Positions 51,754 to 62,894 of a stretch of 64,000 nt of DNA are shown here, in pieces. A model generated the notes under the pieces. That model was not told the DNA's origin, ran no database searches, and saw nothing but the letters and a program-made list of their open reading frames with translations. The position numbers were made by a program, and so were the translations under genes. The number at the start of each line of letters is the position of its first letter. Position 1 is the first letter of the stretch. Source of the DNA: Teratosphaeria epicoccoides (taxonomy: Eukaryota > Ascomycota > Dothideomycetes > Mycosphaerellales > Teratosphaeriaceae); assembly GCA_021401465.1 (NCBI GenBank), contig JADDMT010000018.1, forward strand, positions 124,001-188,000, read 5' to 3'.

Positions 51754-53258
51754 AAAGACAAAATGGCTGAGCTGAAAGAACCGCGAGACGAGGTAATGGA
51801 GTAGCAGGGTTGGCCCCCAGTCTGTTTATGCAGCGAGTGTGGATGCTTTACGTCAGTCGAACGACGGGTTCGATGCGACGCTCGCAACCACAACTGCACA
51901 TCTCGATGATCTGATTGTCAAGGACATCGATGAGGACAACCTTGATGAAGGCCATGCAGGCAGAAATTCGGGCGACTGGGACCGAGCGTCCGTGTACAGC
52001 CAGCAGAGCGGACCACGCCAGTCTGAAGGTAACATAAGGCCATCTGGAGGATTAATTGGAGGGCACCTGCCTTGGCTGACTCCAGAGCGGTGCTCCCACG
52101 AGAAAGCATGATTGTTATGAATTAGCGTGGGCGTTGCATTGCACCGGGATTGCATTCTGCTATGTCTGCCTCCAACACGACAGAACACGGTAGAGGTGCA
52201 AAGTGGAATCAGATATATAGTCCACAAGAAAATACGAGCATTGACACTAAACCCAGCGGGCGCTGGATTCACTTTCCTTGAGTTGGCTGACTGGTACGTA
52301 GCGCGCACAATATCGTCATGGCAAGCATGGAAGCCTTGACTCCATCACGTGGAGACCCGTCTTCGAATCCGGCTGAGCCGGACTGGAGAGGTTCCGGATG
52401 CTGTGCCAAGCACGACCAAGCTACGACGCTATTGACGGGATTCCTCTTCTTTGCTTGGCCTGGAGATCCCAGGACCATAATGCTGCTTAGGGACATGTTT
52501 GTCGTATACTGTTGCGGCGCATTTGTCAGTGATTGCGTTGGCGGAGGCATGGGAAATTCGAAAAGGCGTGTAGTGTACCTTCCCATGCTGGCTGGGACAC
52601 AGACAGCAGTCTGCTACACTGCACAGAGTTCGACTCTTCACTCGACACCAGGCATTGACGTACAGTCTGGTGCTGCCTATTGTTGCAAAGCAAAGATCGC
52701 GCGAAGCTCATCACTGTTGGTCGCAGCTGCTGCGGAATCTGGCCCCTTCGCCTACGCCTATGCTTGGCTTCCAAAGGTGAGGCCAGCAAACCCCAATCCG
52801 TCGTTCACGGCGAGCGAGAGCTTACGACGTCTGATGCAACGGATCAATGGCAGAGGAGCAACGTGACCCTCGTGCTCCTTGAGAGTTCAGCAAGACCAAG
52901 GCATCCGACGCACTCGTCCTGGCTTGCAGGCCCCATGCTTGGCACATCTTTACTATCAGGGACAGTGAAAACCCAAAGCAGAAGAGCTAATGTTGATAAG
53001 CAGTCTTGGGATGCTGGGCTGTCGTAGGTGGCACCATGAGGATGCGCACCCGTGGGCACCATGCCTATAGTCCTTGGATCCAGGCGGTGGTATATCTACA
53101 TCGAATGTCACCTTAGGTCGGAAGTCCATAATTCGAATCATCTCAGGTTCGCGAGCAGAGAGATCTACACAGCGTATTGACTTATCAGCACCAAGACGTC
53201 AGACCGCTCCACCATCTGCCATCGAGGTCCGACCTAGTCTCAAGCCACGACAATCAGC
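51754..53258. other. Spacer with no supported gene
   Basis: Several short ORFs; a 182-codon plus-strand frame at 52318-52866 has no recognised features. No tRNA is confirmed. The right end is the promoter of the CHRD-protein gene. Confidence 0.4.
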
Positions 53259-53900
53259 ATGAAGATCACCGCGGCGTCCTCCCTCCTCCCCCTGGCATCC
53301 TCTGCCCTTGCTGCTCCAGCAGGCCACGGAGACTACAAAGGCGGCCGATGGAAGGGCTTTCTCGTCAACACCCCATTCACCTTCACCTCCACCTACCAAA
53401 TAATCGCTACTCCTAACCAAGTCGTCAACGGCACCACACCCACTGGCGGCCTCCCGGTAAGCCTCCCACCCACTTTCCCCGTCCTCACACAAACAAGACA
53501 TCACATCCCTAACCAGCCCCCTCCTCAGGGCGCCATTGGCTTCTACAACTTCGGCATCAACAGCCTCTCCGACACCATCTGCTACAACATCACCTTGTAC
53601 GGCTTCCGCGGGGACTACCAATCACCAGCTAAAACCGCGACGCACATCCATGAAGCCGCGAGGGGACAGTCCGGGCCGCCGCGAGTGGTCTTCCCGAACC
53701 CGGTGGGTGGGGACGACGAGGCTGTGAGTGTTGGGTGTTTGACGGGCCCGTTTGAGACGGGTTTGAAGGGCCCAGATGGCGTGGACACGGGGAGTGGGTT
53801 TACGGTGGAGAGGATTGAGGAGGACCCCGGGAAGTTCTTTGCGGACGTGCATTCGAGTCTTGCGGTGCCCGGAGCGGTGAGGGGGCAGTTGGGCCGTTGA
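53259..53900 (+). CDS. Secreted CHRD-domain protein
   Basis: A small extracellular protein with a CHRD (chordin-like) domain, found in bacteria and fungi and of unclear molecular role. Exons 53259-53456 and 53529-53900 with a 72-nt intron (GTAAGC...CCCTAAC...CAG); the intron is in frame and open, so it also reads through. Spliced length is 189 residues. Seen: a signal peptide (MKITAASSLLPLASSALA, cut near residue 18-20), then the CHRD core with YNFGINSLSDTICYNITLYG, THIHEAARGQSGP and VVFPNPVG, and a second half with GCLTGP, FADVHSSLAVPGAVRGQL. The intron join restores GGLPGAIGFYNFG, typical of the domain. Confidence 0.82.
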   Translation: MKITAASSLLPLASSALAAPAGHGDYKGGRWKGFLVNTPFTFTSTYQIIATPNQVVNGTTPTGGLPVSLPPTFPVLTQTRHHIPNQPPPQGAIGFYNFGINSLSDTICYNITLYGFRGDYQSPAKTATHIHEAARGQSGPPRVVFPNPVGGDDEAVSVGCLTGPFETGLKGPDGVDTGSGFTVERIEEDPGKFFADVHSSLAVPGAVRGQLGR

Positions 53901-54944
53901 TGGAGCGGAGGCGGGGCACCGTGTCAGGGTTTCAGCTATGGGTTCGAAGGGAGGGAGGGGATTGAAGAGACCCTTTCATTGTGCTAACACTAATCATTAG
54001 TAAGCTATAATACTCCAGGCTTCAAAGACCTTCGACAGCGTGACGAAAGCACGAAGTGTACATGCTCGTAGCTATCTGATTCGTACCTCCTCGGTTCAGT
54101 GAACGTGCTGCATTCCCACCATGCTCTTTCCGCCTCCGCCCCCCGTCCTCCTCTTCTCCCTCGCAGCACTTCGATCCCCCCTCCTACGCGAGCTGCACCG
54201 CACCGCGCCAGTGCAAAACGCGCGTCCTGGAACCCTCGCCCTTCACCCTCCCTTCCTTACCCTGTCGAATAACACCCTCGGCGCTCACCTAGCCCAGATC
54301 CGGTTCGAGAGCAAGGAGTTACTGGCACGCGTGAAGTCGTTGAAGCAGTCGATGGAATCAGGCGAGCGGCCGACGCGCTGATGACACAGTGCGTGAGGCA
54401 GTCGATTGCACGGGATAAGCGGTCGAGCATCTGAAGAAGCAGTCACTCGCGTTAATGGCAGTCAACGGCGTCCCCAGGCAGCCCAAGCCGTCAACCCGCG
54501 AAGAAAAGTCAAGCGGTTGATTGGCGCGCGCGCTGGCACTGCTGGTGGGAAGATGCGCATCCGTAGCGCGGTTGCTCGGGATGGGAGGGGGCAATGGCGG
54601 TGTAAGACTCCAAGCAGAACGCTCGCTCTGTGGCGAGAACTTGCAAGGGGGAATGCAGAGGGTCTGGTGGTGGTTTCGAACGGTGGATGTCCAAGGGGGG
54701 AAGTGGCGGTGGTGCCGTACCCACAGGGCTTGCAAGCCAAGAGCCCGCCTTCTTTGTCATCCCCGATGCCTGCCAAAACACGAGTGACGTGCCTTAGACG
54801 TCATCATACACTCTCACCTCCCTCAACATCCCACCATGCACCCCTCGCACCCCTCCCTCCTCTCCTCCACCTCAGCACAATGCACCGCGCCCAACGCCTG
54901 GGCGAGTCGACCCCCGCCGCCCCATCCCCCCAACTCTTCCCGCC

Positions 54945-55202
54945 TCGCGCCTGCAGCGCCTCCGGCCAACACACAATCTGGTGCGACGAGCAAGACTACG
55001 GCACGTATCTCTCTGCAGGGCGGCAGGGCACTTGTTGAGACAACTGCCTGACTTCCGTGACCCATCGCTCTGCAGGCCGCGCCAGCCACAACTGCTGTAG
55101 CGACCCCGACAACAATATCTGCGGCTGCAAAGGAGCAGACGGCTTGTTCCTGCGTGAAACTGGAGAGGGGAACCTTTGCGGAGAGAAGATCCCGTGGTCT
55201 TG
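54945..55202 (+). pseudogene. Interrupted cysteine-rich ORF
   Basis: In one frame the sequence reads RACSASGQHTIWCDEQDY, reaches a TGA after GTC at 55036-55038, then continues DNCLTSVTH, NCCSDPDNNICGCKGADG and GEGNLCGEKIPWS to a stop. The two parts share frame, and the cysteine spacing (CC, CGC, C) is typical of small secreted fungal proteins. A GT/AG pair around 54999-55069 would remove the stop but shifts the frame. No signal peptide was found upstream. Likely a broken gene or one with an unresolved intron; function unknown. Confidence 0.35.
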
Positions 55203-55594
55203 AATTGTTGCACTGCGTTGGTGTGGGTCGGTTCGAATTCGTCGCTTTCGTGGAACGATGTTGGGGCAGAGGAGACGGAACGATCGAATGTGCCAAAAGC
55301 ACTCTTGAGTGCTCCGAGGGATGAGACAGAATGTTCAGATTTCCTAGTCGTGGTCCTCGAAAGGAAGCAGTGACTTTCCCCCAAACCTATCCCTTCCCGA
55401 GCTCTCCCCACCTCCAAAACCCTGCTCCCGACCAAACACCACCCTCTCAGCCCTCCTCCCCTTCCAAACTCAAGCAGGCTGCACAAACCCCGCGCATCTA
55501 CATAAGCTCTCTCCTCCCCTCCCCTCCCCTTCCCCTCCTGCCAGATCCTCATTCCTCGCACCAGAGAAAAGAAGAGCGCACCCTAGTGTGGATA

Positions 55595-55816
55595 TGCTGA
55601 GGACCACCTGTGCGACCACCGTGACGTGCGCATGACAGTCAAGTCGGGCACGCAGTCTATGATTACTGGGAGACGAGCACGCCGAGGACAGCGGCTGCGC
55701 GTGCATGCTGCGGGACGGCACGCGGACGTGTTTGGAGTGCGACTGGAAGCCTTGTGGGGAGGCGTTGCGATCGTGTTTGAGAACGGAGATATTGCGGGCT
55801 GTGGGGGAGAGTGATC
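55595..55816 (+). other. Second cysteine-rich ORF remnant
   Basis: A frame starting at an ATG (55595) reads CATTVTCA before a stop; after a further stop the same frame continues SGCACMLRDGTRTCLECDW and KPCGEALRSCLRTE. Closely spaced cysteines (CAC, CLEC, PC, SC) suggest a small disulfide-rich protein. A promoter-like region and pyrimidine run lie just upstream. No intron resolving the stops was found. Confidence 0.25.
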
Positions 55817-55938
55817 AGGCATCTCCGAAGGTGGGGCGTGAGTTATTAGAGGCGAGACGGTGGTGTAGGAGAAGAAAGTGTCGATGGAGTATTGGCGCTG
55901 GCAGCTGGCAATCGAAGCGTAGCCTCTACGTCCGATTC

Positions 55939-57163
55939 TCAAGTAAACTGCCTGGGCCTTATGTCACTCCCACTGCTCATACCCGTCGTATCAGGCTTTG
56001 CCTTGTCCCCCTTCGCTTTGACGTTCAGCTTATCCATCGCGTCCATGGGTAGACTCAAGAAGTCGTGCTTGTTCTCCCATCTGATATCCTGCTTCTTGAA
56101 GTCTTCGGCATACTGTGGTGGCGGAGGCGGAGCGGTGATTTTCGTGATGAGGTAAGCTGTTGATGCTTCGGCGATGCCGTAGATCAAGACGCCGAGGAGA
56201 GGGACGCGGAGGATGATGAAGAAGGCGAGGGCGAAGCCGTAGAGGACGCCTTCGCGGTCTTTGAACCACTGGCGTTTTTGGGCGGGGGTGTAGCGGATGC
56301 GGGAGAAATAGGGTTCGAGCTGTGAGTATGTCAGTACCAAGTTTGCAAGCAGATTCAACGTAGAGAGGACATACCAGCTCACGCATCAGCGTCCGACTCC
56401 CAAAGTAGCTCTGCAAGAAAAACACCAGATACCTCCTCGGCAGAAACAAGCCACTCCCAAACACCACCGCCGCCGGCACCAGTCCAACCTGCTTGTTAAA
56501 CGTCCAGAACGAAACGGCGGGCAACACAACCCGTCCCACATACGGCACAAACGACAACAAATACACGGCCAGACTAAACCCCGCGCGCCTCACAAATCCC
56601 ATGCCCACCCTCTTCAACGGCTTCCACGGATCCCCCTTCTCCATCTCCTTGGTGTCATTCCCCAACGTCCCCTTCAACCCATACCGCTCCAAATTCGCAT
56701 GGTACATCGCCCTCAACTCGCCAGGATCCTGGCCTCGATGCTTCTCCCCATACGTCCGATCCACCCACTCCAGACTATCCATGAACATGTGGTCCATGGC
56801 GGGGCTCATGTAGCGGACGAGCGTCATCATGAAGAAGGGGACTTGCAGGACGGAGTTCCCGACGTACTCGATGGCTTCGATGACATCTTCGTCCAAGGTG
56901 GAGTGGCTGCAGTCGGCTACCGTGCAGGTGAGTTTGATGAGGAGGCGGATGAAGGTTGTGGGGAGGGCGACGAGGATGCGGATGGCTATGCCAAGGGCGA
57001 CGGCGAGAGCGGCCTGGCGATAGTGGGTGGTGGTGAAGAGGCGGGGGTTTTGGAGGGCCCGGTTGGCGCCGACGAGTGTCAGTTGGGCGCCGCGGAGGAT
57101 GGCGTTGGGTTCGAGAGCGCCGAGGAGGGTGTGCAGGTGTGGATGGGAGGGAGTGTTGGACAT
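55939..57163 (-). CDS. UsgS-type transmembrane protein (RRT8/LDS family)
   Basis: Fungal membrane protein of the family often named UsgS, related to yeast Rrt8/Lds proteins of lipid droplets and spore wall. Two exons: 57163-56375 and 56319-55939 with a 55-nt intron (GTATGT...CTGACATACTCACAG); the join restores LMRELLEPYFSRI. Product 389 residues. Seen: the conserved N-terminus HTLLGALEPNAILRGAQLTL, a first helix (YRQAALAVALGIAIRIL), EYVGNSVLQVPFFMMTL, a conserved MFMDSLEWVDRTY, two further helix pairs (AGFSLAVYLLSFVPYVG and VGLVPAAVVFGSGLFL) and a last one (GFALAFFIILRVPLLGVLI) before a Pro-rich tail. Lipid-related function is inferred from the relatives. Confidence 0.85.
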
Positions 57164-57580
57164 GGTGGTGGTGAGACGAGGCGCGGTGAGGCGAGGTCAG
57201 AAGGCCATTTGGGGTGGGGGGGGGGGGTTCATGTGGGATACGGGTGTCCGGGCTACGACACATTCAGGATTCCAGCCATGTTTGCAACATCCGGCATGAC
57301 GTATGGCGGGGATGTTTTTGGTGGGACAAGCTGGAAGCGTGGCACGTGATGGGATACACGTGGAGCAATACGGTGATTAGGTTGAATAACATGCCTTTGT
57401 GTCTTTCATTCCGATATTTAATATTCTGATTACAATGTAGAAAGGTTAAATAGACTAGTCCCAGCTTGCCGATCCTAGTGCAGCATTAGACGGGACGAGA
57501 TGCAAAGGCAGTAGTCATCATCTGACCAGCAACATGGGCTGCGCGACTTAGGACCTGCGGTAAACAACGACAACGGCAAA
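57164..57580. promoter_or_regulatory. Shared promoter, UsgS-type and Inp1 genes
   Basis: A divergent upstream region of 417 bases. Contains a run of about twelve G near 57216-57229, an uncommon homopolymer on the plus strand. No transcription-factor site is assigned. Confidence 0.45.
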
Positions 57581-59455
57581 ATGTCGAATACAACGCCGTC
57601 GACACCTGATACGAGATCGCAGCAGCGCCTTGCAACGAATCGGTCATTTACGGTACCGGCCAAGTTGGCGACAAATGCGCGCAATGGTCCGACGGCCGAA
57701 ATTGGCGCGGCCGAGGGGATTGAGACACTCTACGTTCATCCCAGCGCCAATGTCGTCAAGTTCACAACATCAGGACCGTGGTCAAGGTCGAGTGATATTA
57801 TTCGACCGAGCACTCCCAATGGAGGCGGGACATTGCCATGGGCGTCGTCCACCGAACGGACCATGGCTGCTGGGCCGTTGGAAATCTACCGCGTCCCTGG
57901 CTCCGTCTCATTCCTCCATTCCGGCGCATTGTTGCACGCGATCCTGCCCAGAAGCCAGTGTTGGTGTGTGGATGGTGTCAGCAAGTTTGCGTTGCGGGTC
58001 TTGCAGGATACGTACTATCGTATTGAGCTGCCTGGCGCGACGCACGAGGATTTGGAGAAGGTGGAGGAGTTTAAGGTGACACTGGCGAAAGTGCTGTTCT
58101 ATGAGAGAACGCCATGTCCCTTTGCGCGGACATTTGCAGTCGACTTGCCCGAGCAGCCAGAGGAGCGGAGAAGAAAGAGTAGAACTAGTCATGGTCCTGC
58201 AAAGAAGTGGAAGCTGCATCGGGCGTACAGCTGGAAGCCTGAGGATGGAGGCGAGCCGCCCAGGGGTACGAGCTCTGGGTCCGATGTGGCAGGGAGTGAG
58301 GAAGACTCGGATGCAAGAGCTATGGCGGAGCAGAGTGATGGCGAAGGCTCGAATGTGTCGGAGATGGCGGACGAGGTCAAAGGACTGGGGATCGGCACGC
58401 GAAGCAGACGGCCAGCATCACCTGTGAGACGATCTGTCACAGCACCTATACCCACTCCATCAGTGTCGCAAATACGGACAAGTTTTGATACAGATGGTAC
58501 TGTGGACAGTCAATCTGCGAGCTCGACGCCTGCCCGGTTAGATGCTGCAAGGCTGAGGACTTTTCAGCATATACCAACAGACATGCCACCTTCGCCGCCA
58601 GATTCGAGTGCGGGTATGGAGTTGCCGGAGACGCCGTTACGGACCGAGAGAGTCGTGAGACAAATGTCCGCATCTCGGCTCGAACAGGCGGAAGCCGACC
58701 GGACGGAGCAAACAGACGCTCTAGACGATGAGCCTCGAGCAGAAGACGGCCCTATTGCGCCACAAACAGAGCCACTGACAGCTGTAGCAGACCAGCAAGC
58801 AGACTCAGTCCCACCCCAAGAAGTCCCGGAACAAACGTTCCATCCACAAACCAAACCCCAACTCCATCTCACGACCTCCTCCGTTTCCTCCTCCCCACCC
58901 GACAAATCCACTCTCCACCGCGACCCATCAACCTCCAGCTCTCCAGACGATCCCTTTGCCGCAATCCAAGCCCGCATCCACGCCCGCCGCTCCATCGGCG
59001 GCACCACCTCCTTCCACCCCACCCGCACCTCCCCCTCCACCTCCTCATCTTCCTCCACGGCGACGCTCACATCGCGAACCTCTACCAGCAGCCGCACGGA
59101 CCGGCAACAAGCCTTCGCGACGGCGATGGTGAAGAAGGCGTGCGCGGCGTTCCTCGGCCCGCCGGCGCACCTGGTGGCGATCATGTTGCGGATCGCAGCG
59201 AGGTTCGCCAGTGGGGCGTTTGGGGGCGTATTTTACGTGGAGAGTCCGAGGGGGCATAAAAGGGTGCCGGGCAGTTTTGATTTGAGGAGCCTTGACGCGG
59301 ACGAGTTTGATGAAGGGGAGGGGGGGGAGGAGTGGGGAGAGGATGATTTTGGGGTGCCGTTGAGGAGTCCGATCCGCTTGGCGAGTTTTGCGGAGGGCGC
59401 GAGGGTGGGGTTGAGGGAAAGGGAGAGGGAGAGTGCGGGGTGGGATGTGGATTGA
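57581..59455 (+). CDS. INP1: Inheritance of peroxisomes protein 1 (Inp1)
   Basis: Peripheral peroxisomal protein that anchors peroxisomes in the mother cell in yeasts; filamentous fungi have a homologue with the same core. Single exon, 624 residues. Seen: the Inp1 core early on, ETLYVHPSANVVKFT, LPWASSTERTMAAGPLEIYR, VSFLHSGALLHAILPRSQCW, FALRVLQDTYYRIELPGA and a helix (HEDLEKVEEFKVTLAKVLFY). The rest is long, disordered and rich in Ser/Pro/Glu, with basic clusters, and ends with a helix near 520-550 (AFATAMVKKACAAFLGPPAH) and acidic and Arg-rich tails. It is longer than the yeast protein (about 420) because of the linker. In this window it sits with an alcohol oxidase gene whose product is also peroxisomal. 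Confidence 0.85.
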   Translation: MSNTTPSTPDTRSQQRLATNRSFTVPAKLATNARNGPTAEIGAAEGIETLYVHPSANVVKFTTSGPWSRSSDIIRPSTPNGGGTLPWASSTERTMAAGPLEIYRVPGSVSFLHSGALLHAILPRSQCWCVDGVSKFALRVLQDTYYRIELPGATHEDLEKVEEFKVTLAKVLFYERTPCPFARTFAVDLPEQPEERRRKSRTSHGPAKKWKLHRAYSWKPEDGGEPPRGTSSGSDVAGSEEDSDARAMAEQSDGEGSNVSEMADEVKGLGIGTRSRRPASPVRRSVTAPIPTPSVSQIRTSFDTDGTVDSQSASSTPARLDAARLRTFQHIPTDMPPSPPDSSAGMELPETPLRTERVVRQMSASRLEQAEADRTEQTDALDDEPRAEDGPIAPQTEPLTAVADQQADSVPPQEVPEQTFHPQTKPQLHLTTSSVSSSPPDKSTLHRDPSTSSSPDDPFAAIQARIHARRSIGGTTSFHPTRTSPSTSSSSSTATLTSRTSTSSRTDRQQAFATAMVKKACAAFLGPPAHLVAIMLRIAARFASGAFGGVFYVESPRGHKRVPGSFDLRSLDADEFDEGEGGEEWGEDDFGVPLRSPIRLASFAEGARVGLRERERESAGWDVD

Positions 59456-60029
59456 GTGCTCTTGTGATGGGTGTTGTGGATGGTGAGGATTGGAGATTTT
59501 TGGACAGGATAGGACTATGAGCTGGGTTGTGCGGGAAGAAGTTGTGATGATTTTGATGAACGTGTGTGTGTGTGTGTGTTGAGATCAATCTGCCTATGAT
59601 GGCTGTGCAACATGGATTTCAATCGTTGCGGAGATGGACGGTTCTTGCGCCCCGCGACGCGAAACAAACGCGGTGACCCCGCTCTCGCTATCCGGGAGAG
59701 TTAAGGGATTATTCACCCTTATTTACCCACCTTCCTGAGCTCGCCGTCGTCCTGATAAGGCGGCGGCGGGGATTACAGGACTGAGTTTCAGTGTTCCCAA
59801 TGCACCACGGCAGTCTTATCGCTGGACTGCCACGTGAGATCGTCATTGATGAGAGCTCCGCTTCGCCGACCATGTGACGAGGTAGGTCTAGTCGTATGTG
59901 GTAGGTCCAGTATTGTACCCCCCCCCTCCCTCCTCTTCTTTCTCTTGTTGTACCATAAATCATCCGGCGTGATCGAAGCAATATCACCATTCCCAATACA
60001 GAGATTTCGCCGTAGAAAAACTCGACAAA
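59456..60029 (+). promoter_or_regulatory. Formamidase promoter with two GATAAG sites
   Basis: Two GATA-factor-type motifs lie upstream of the formamidase start: GATAAG at 59754-59759 and its reverse CTTATC at 59815-59820, about 210-275 bases before the ATG. AreA/NIT2-type nitrogen regulators bind paired GATA sites, and formamidase genes are nitrogen regulated, so the site is plausible. A short (GT)n run lies at about 59560-59579. Confidence 0.55.
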
Positions 60030-61474
60030 ATGCCTGAGAAAGGTCTGAGATACGCGGCCAGAGTCGACTTGACCAAGGACGCAGGCACCCTGCCGTATTT
60101 ACATGTGAGTTCGCCGAGGCCATCAAGGTGCCCTCCCTCCGCCGTGATTATTGGTGCAATCATAGACTTGGCAGCTGAGCATGACCTCGACAGAACCGCT
60201 GGCATCCTGATGGTGAGATGGTCCCTCTTGAGCACCTCCCGTCGCTGGTGGATACTGATCGACGACAGTCCCGTCATACGGCACCATCAAGAACAACGAG
60301 ACGGTCAAGATCGAGTGTGTCGACTGGACTGGCGGGCAGATTGGCAACAATGATTCCGCAGACGACATGCGCGATGTGGATCTCACCCGGATTCATTACT
60401 TGACCGGTCCCTTCGACATTGAGACCGCCGAGCCTGGCGATGTCCTGCTGGTGGAGATTCAGGACGTGCAGCCGCTCGAAGACCAGCCGTGGGGGTTCAC
60501 CGGCGTCTTCAGCAAGGAGAACGGAGGTGGATTCTTGGATGAGATCTACCCCAAGCCGTCAGTGCGCCCCTCCCTCGCAAATCGCACGTGCGTGCCCGTC
60601 CCACTGACATCCCCTCAGAGCCAAGGCGATCTGGGACTTCCACGGCATCCACTGCTCCTCGCGTCACATCCCCGGCGTCAAATTCGCCGGCCTCATCCAC
60701 CCGGGCATCCTTGGCTGCGCGCCCTCCCACGACCTCCTCCGCACCTGGAACACCCGCGAAGCCGAGCTCATCTCCACGCACACCCACCTCAACCGCGACG
60801 TCGCCCTCCCGCCGCAACCGCAAAACGTGCACGCCGGCCAAGCGTCCGCGGACGTCAAAGCACAGGTCGGCAAGGAGGGCGCCCGCACCGTGCCCGGCCG
60901 GCCAGAGCACGGCGGGAACTGCGACATCAAGAATCTGTCGAGGGGGAGTAAAGTGTACCTCCCCGTGCATGTGAAAGGCGCCAAGTTCTCGGTCGGGGAC
61001 CTGCACTTCAGCCAAGGCGACGGCGAGATCTCCTTCTGCGGCGCCATCGAAATGGCGGGCGTCATCACGATCAAATTCACCGTCATGAAAGGCGGGATGA
61101 AACACCTCGACATGAAATCGCCCATTTACATCCCGGGCCCCGTGGAGCCGCAGTTCGGCCCGGGGCGGTACATTTATTTCGAGGGGTTCAGCGTGGATGA
61201 GACGGGGAAGCAGCATTATCTGGACACGACGGTGGCGTATCGGCAGACGAGCTTGAGGGTGATAGAGTATCTCAGGAGGTACGGGTATAACGACTACCAG
61301 ATCTATCTGCTGTTGTCTTGCGCGCCGGTGCAGGGGCACGTGGCGGGCATCGTGGATATCCCGAATGCGTGCACGACGATGGGGTTGCCGGTGGATATTT
61401 TCGACTTCGACATCAGGCCCGAGGCGCCGGCGGAGAAGAGGGATCGGGGGAGCTGTGCGTTTGCGAGTTCGTAG
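60030..61474 (+). CDS. fmdS: Formamidase
   Basis: Hydrolyses formamide to formate and ammonia, letting the fungus use formamide as a nitrogen source. Exons 60030-60104, 60194-60212 (only 19 nt), 60269-60557 and 60619-61474; all phases fit and the product is 412 residues, the usual length. The tiny second exon encodes NRWHPD, joined to PSYGTIKNNETVKIECVDW. Seen: the amidase-fold segment WTGGQIGNNDSADDM, HYLTGPFDIETAEPGDVLLV, WDFHGIHCSSRHIPGVKF, GLIHPGILGCAPS, GGNCDIKNLSRGSKVYLPV, and FSQGDGEISFCGAIEM, matching acetamidase/formamidase family enzymes. Upstream GATA-type sites suggest nitrogen control. The C-terminus ends FASS. Confidence 0.93.
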
Positions 61475-62894
61475 GTCCGAGGCAGTGCTGGAGGTCCAGA
61501 AGGGCGTCGAGGTGGCGGTAGATGGCACAGAGTAGTGTCGCTGTATCGGAGGGAGCATTTGACGACGGGGTACGTGAACGCGGTCATCTGGTAGGTAGGT
61601 CGATCAGGGTCGGGTAGATTGCCACACAGGGAAGAGCGCTTCAAGAAACCTGTGCGTTCTCTTCGATCCCCATGTTCCCCTCCCCTCGCCCGCCTGTTTT
61701 CTCCAGCCAGTGCCATGGAAGCCCCCGTTGAGGGGGAGGCGCAATCCGAGCACCAATCGTGAGAGCGCGGATGATCGTCCGCCTACTGGATGTCGCTCGT
61801 ATGTCTCAGAAGTCCAGCGCAGACGGCCCCCGCCCCGCTTTTGTCTGCTTGGGAAACGCCACCTCACCGCGCAGAAACTCCCCTACCCGATCACGACACC
61901 CACCAAACACCTTTGGCAACGTCTGCAAAGGGCCTCGGCAGAGCCATAAATAGTAAGATGTCAAAGCTCAAAACATTTTTGAGTGCTCTACAAGGCTATG
62001 TAGACCCCAAATTCGGTATAGCTCTCCTATCTGGAGCATTCACCGCGTCTCTTTTCGTGTAGAGTGCCACCTAAAAGAATCGCAAAAGGTGTTTTACTAC
62101 CTCCGTTCGTTCCCCTTCCCCCCCTAAAACCCACCAATCGCTGAAATGGTGTCGGTACCTGAAATCGATGGATGAGCGGGGTATTACGTATCGAAGACAT
62201 CCACACACATCCACACACACACGTCCACACACACACACACACACACACACCAATCGCGAAGGCGCGGGTGATCGTCCGCCTAAGGGATGTCGCTCGTATG
62301 TTTCAGGCGACTTTTGCATGCATGCGTCTTCTGGACATGGATGGGAGGGGTGGTCGGGGGGGACATGACGAAATGACGAAGGGAATTTTGCTTTGTGTGT
62401 GGCAGGATGGACCAGGTCAGGTGGAGCCGAATGGGGGGGGGGGTTTTCCTGGTTTGGTGCGGATTTGCGCGGTTTTGTCTAGCTCGGGGGTTCGCGTGTT
62501 TCGTGCCGGGGGGGACGCTGCGACGAGGGGCCCCTGATACATGAGCGGTGGACGAAGTCAATGGGGAGGTTCTGAGCGCGGTTTGGTGATGAGCTCGTGT
62601 CTGCTGCGTGTGATGGGGGAGCTCGACAATCGAGTCATGGACGGCCAATAATGGCCATCACGCGCGGGTGTTCCCATCCGGCCAAAAGGATGTCGCGCGT
62701 CTGTTTCAGACGAGCCGCAGGGAAATGGAAAGAATGACGAAGCGGTCGGGTGTGGAGAGCGAGTGGGTTTGGCTGACGATGACACTCCATGGTACACAGT
62801 ACATGAAATAACAATACTGTAAAAGGTGCCATTGCTTCCACATTACCATATATCTACATGCACCATCTATCTCGCCTCATGGCCACACGACCTC
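61475..62894. other. Spacer with short repeats and microsatellite
   Basis: Carries at least three copies of a related sequence (see next entry), a (CA)n tract near 62207-62249, and G-runs around 62430-62441. No protein gene is supported; ORFs here mostly read the repeats. Confidence 0.45.
61746..62712. repeat. Dispersed short repeat, three related copies
   Basis: Copies near 61746-61808 and 62249-62310 share caatcg(t/c)ga..gcgcggrtgatcgtccgcct followed by ggatgtcgctcgtatgt(c/t)tcag (quoted in parts). A third, more diverged copy lies near 62655-62712 (gcgcgggtgttcc, then aaggatgtcgcgcgtctgtttcagacg). Copies are in the same orientation, about 450-500 bases apart, in an otherwise gene-free spacer. 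No terminal inverted repeats or target-site duplications were identified. They could be remnants of a small repeat family or of local duplications. Confidence 0.6.

Larger units (their letters stand above)
53901..55938. other. Spacer with interrupted cysteine-rich ORFs
   Basis: Holds the two cysteine-rich remnants described separately. Much of 55380-55560 is a strongly C/T-rich run on the plus strand with a catctacataagctct promoter-like sequence near 55495-55510. An 86-codon frame at 54121-54381 is not recognised. Confidence 0.35.

Noticed and set aside
60509..61558. 349-codon minus-strand ORF
   Set aside because: Antisense to the formamidase exons; composition is Arg/Asp/Val-rich and no domain is seen.
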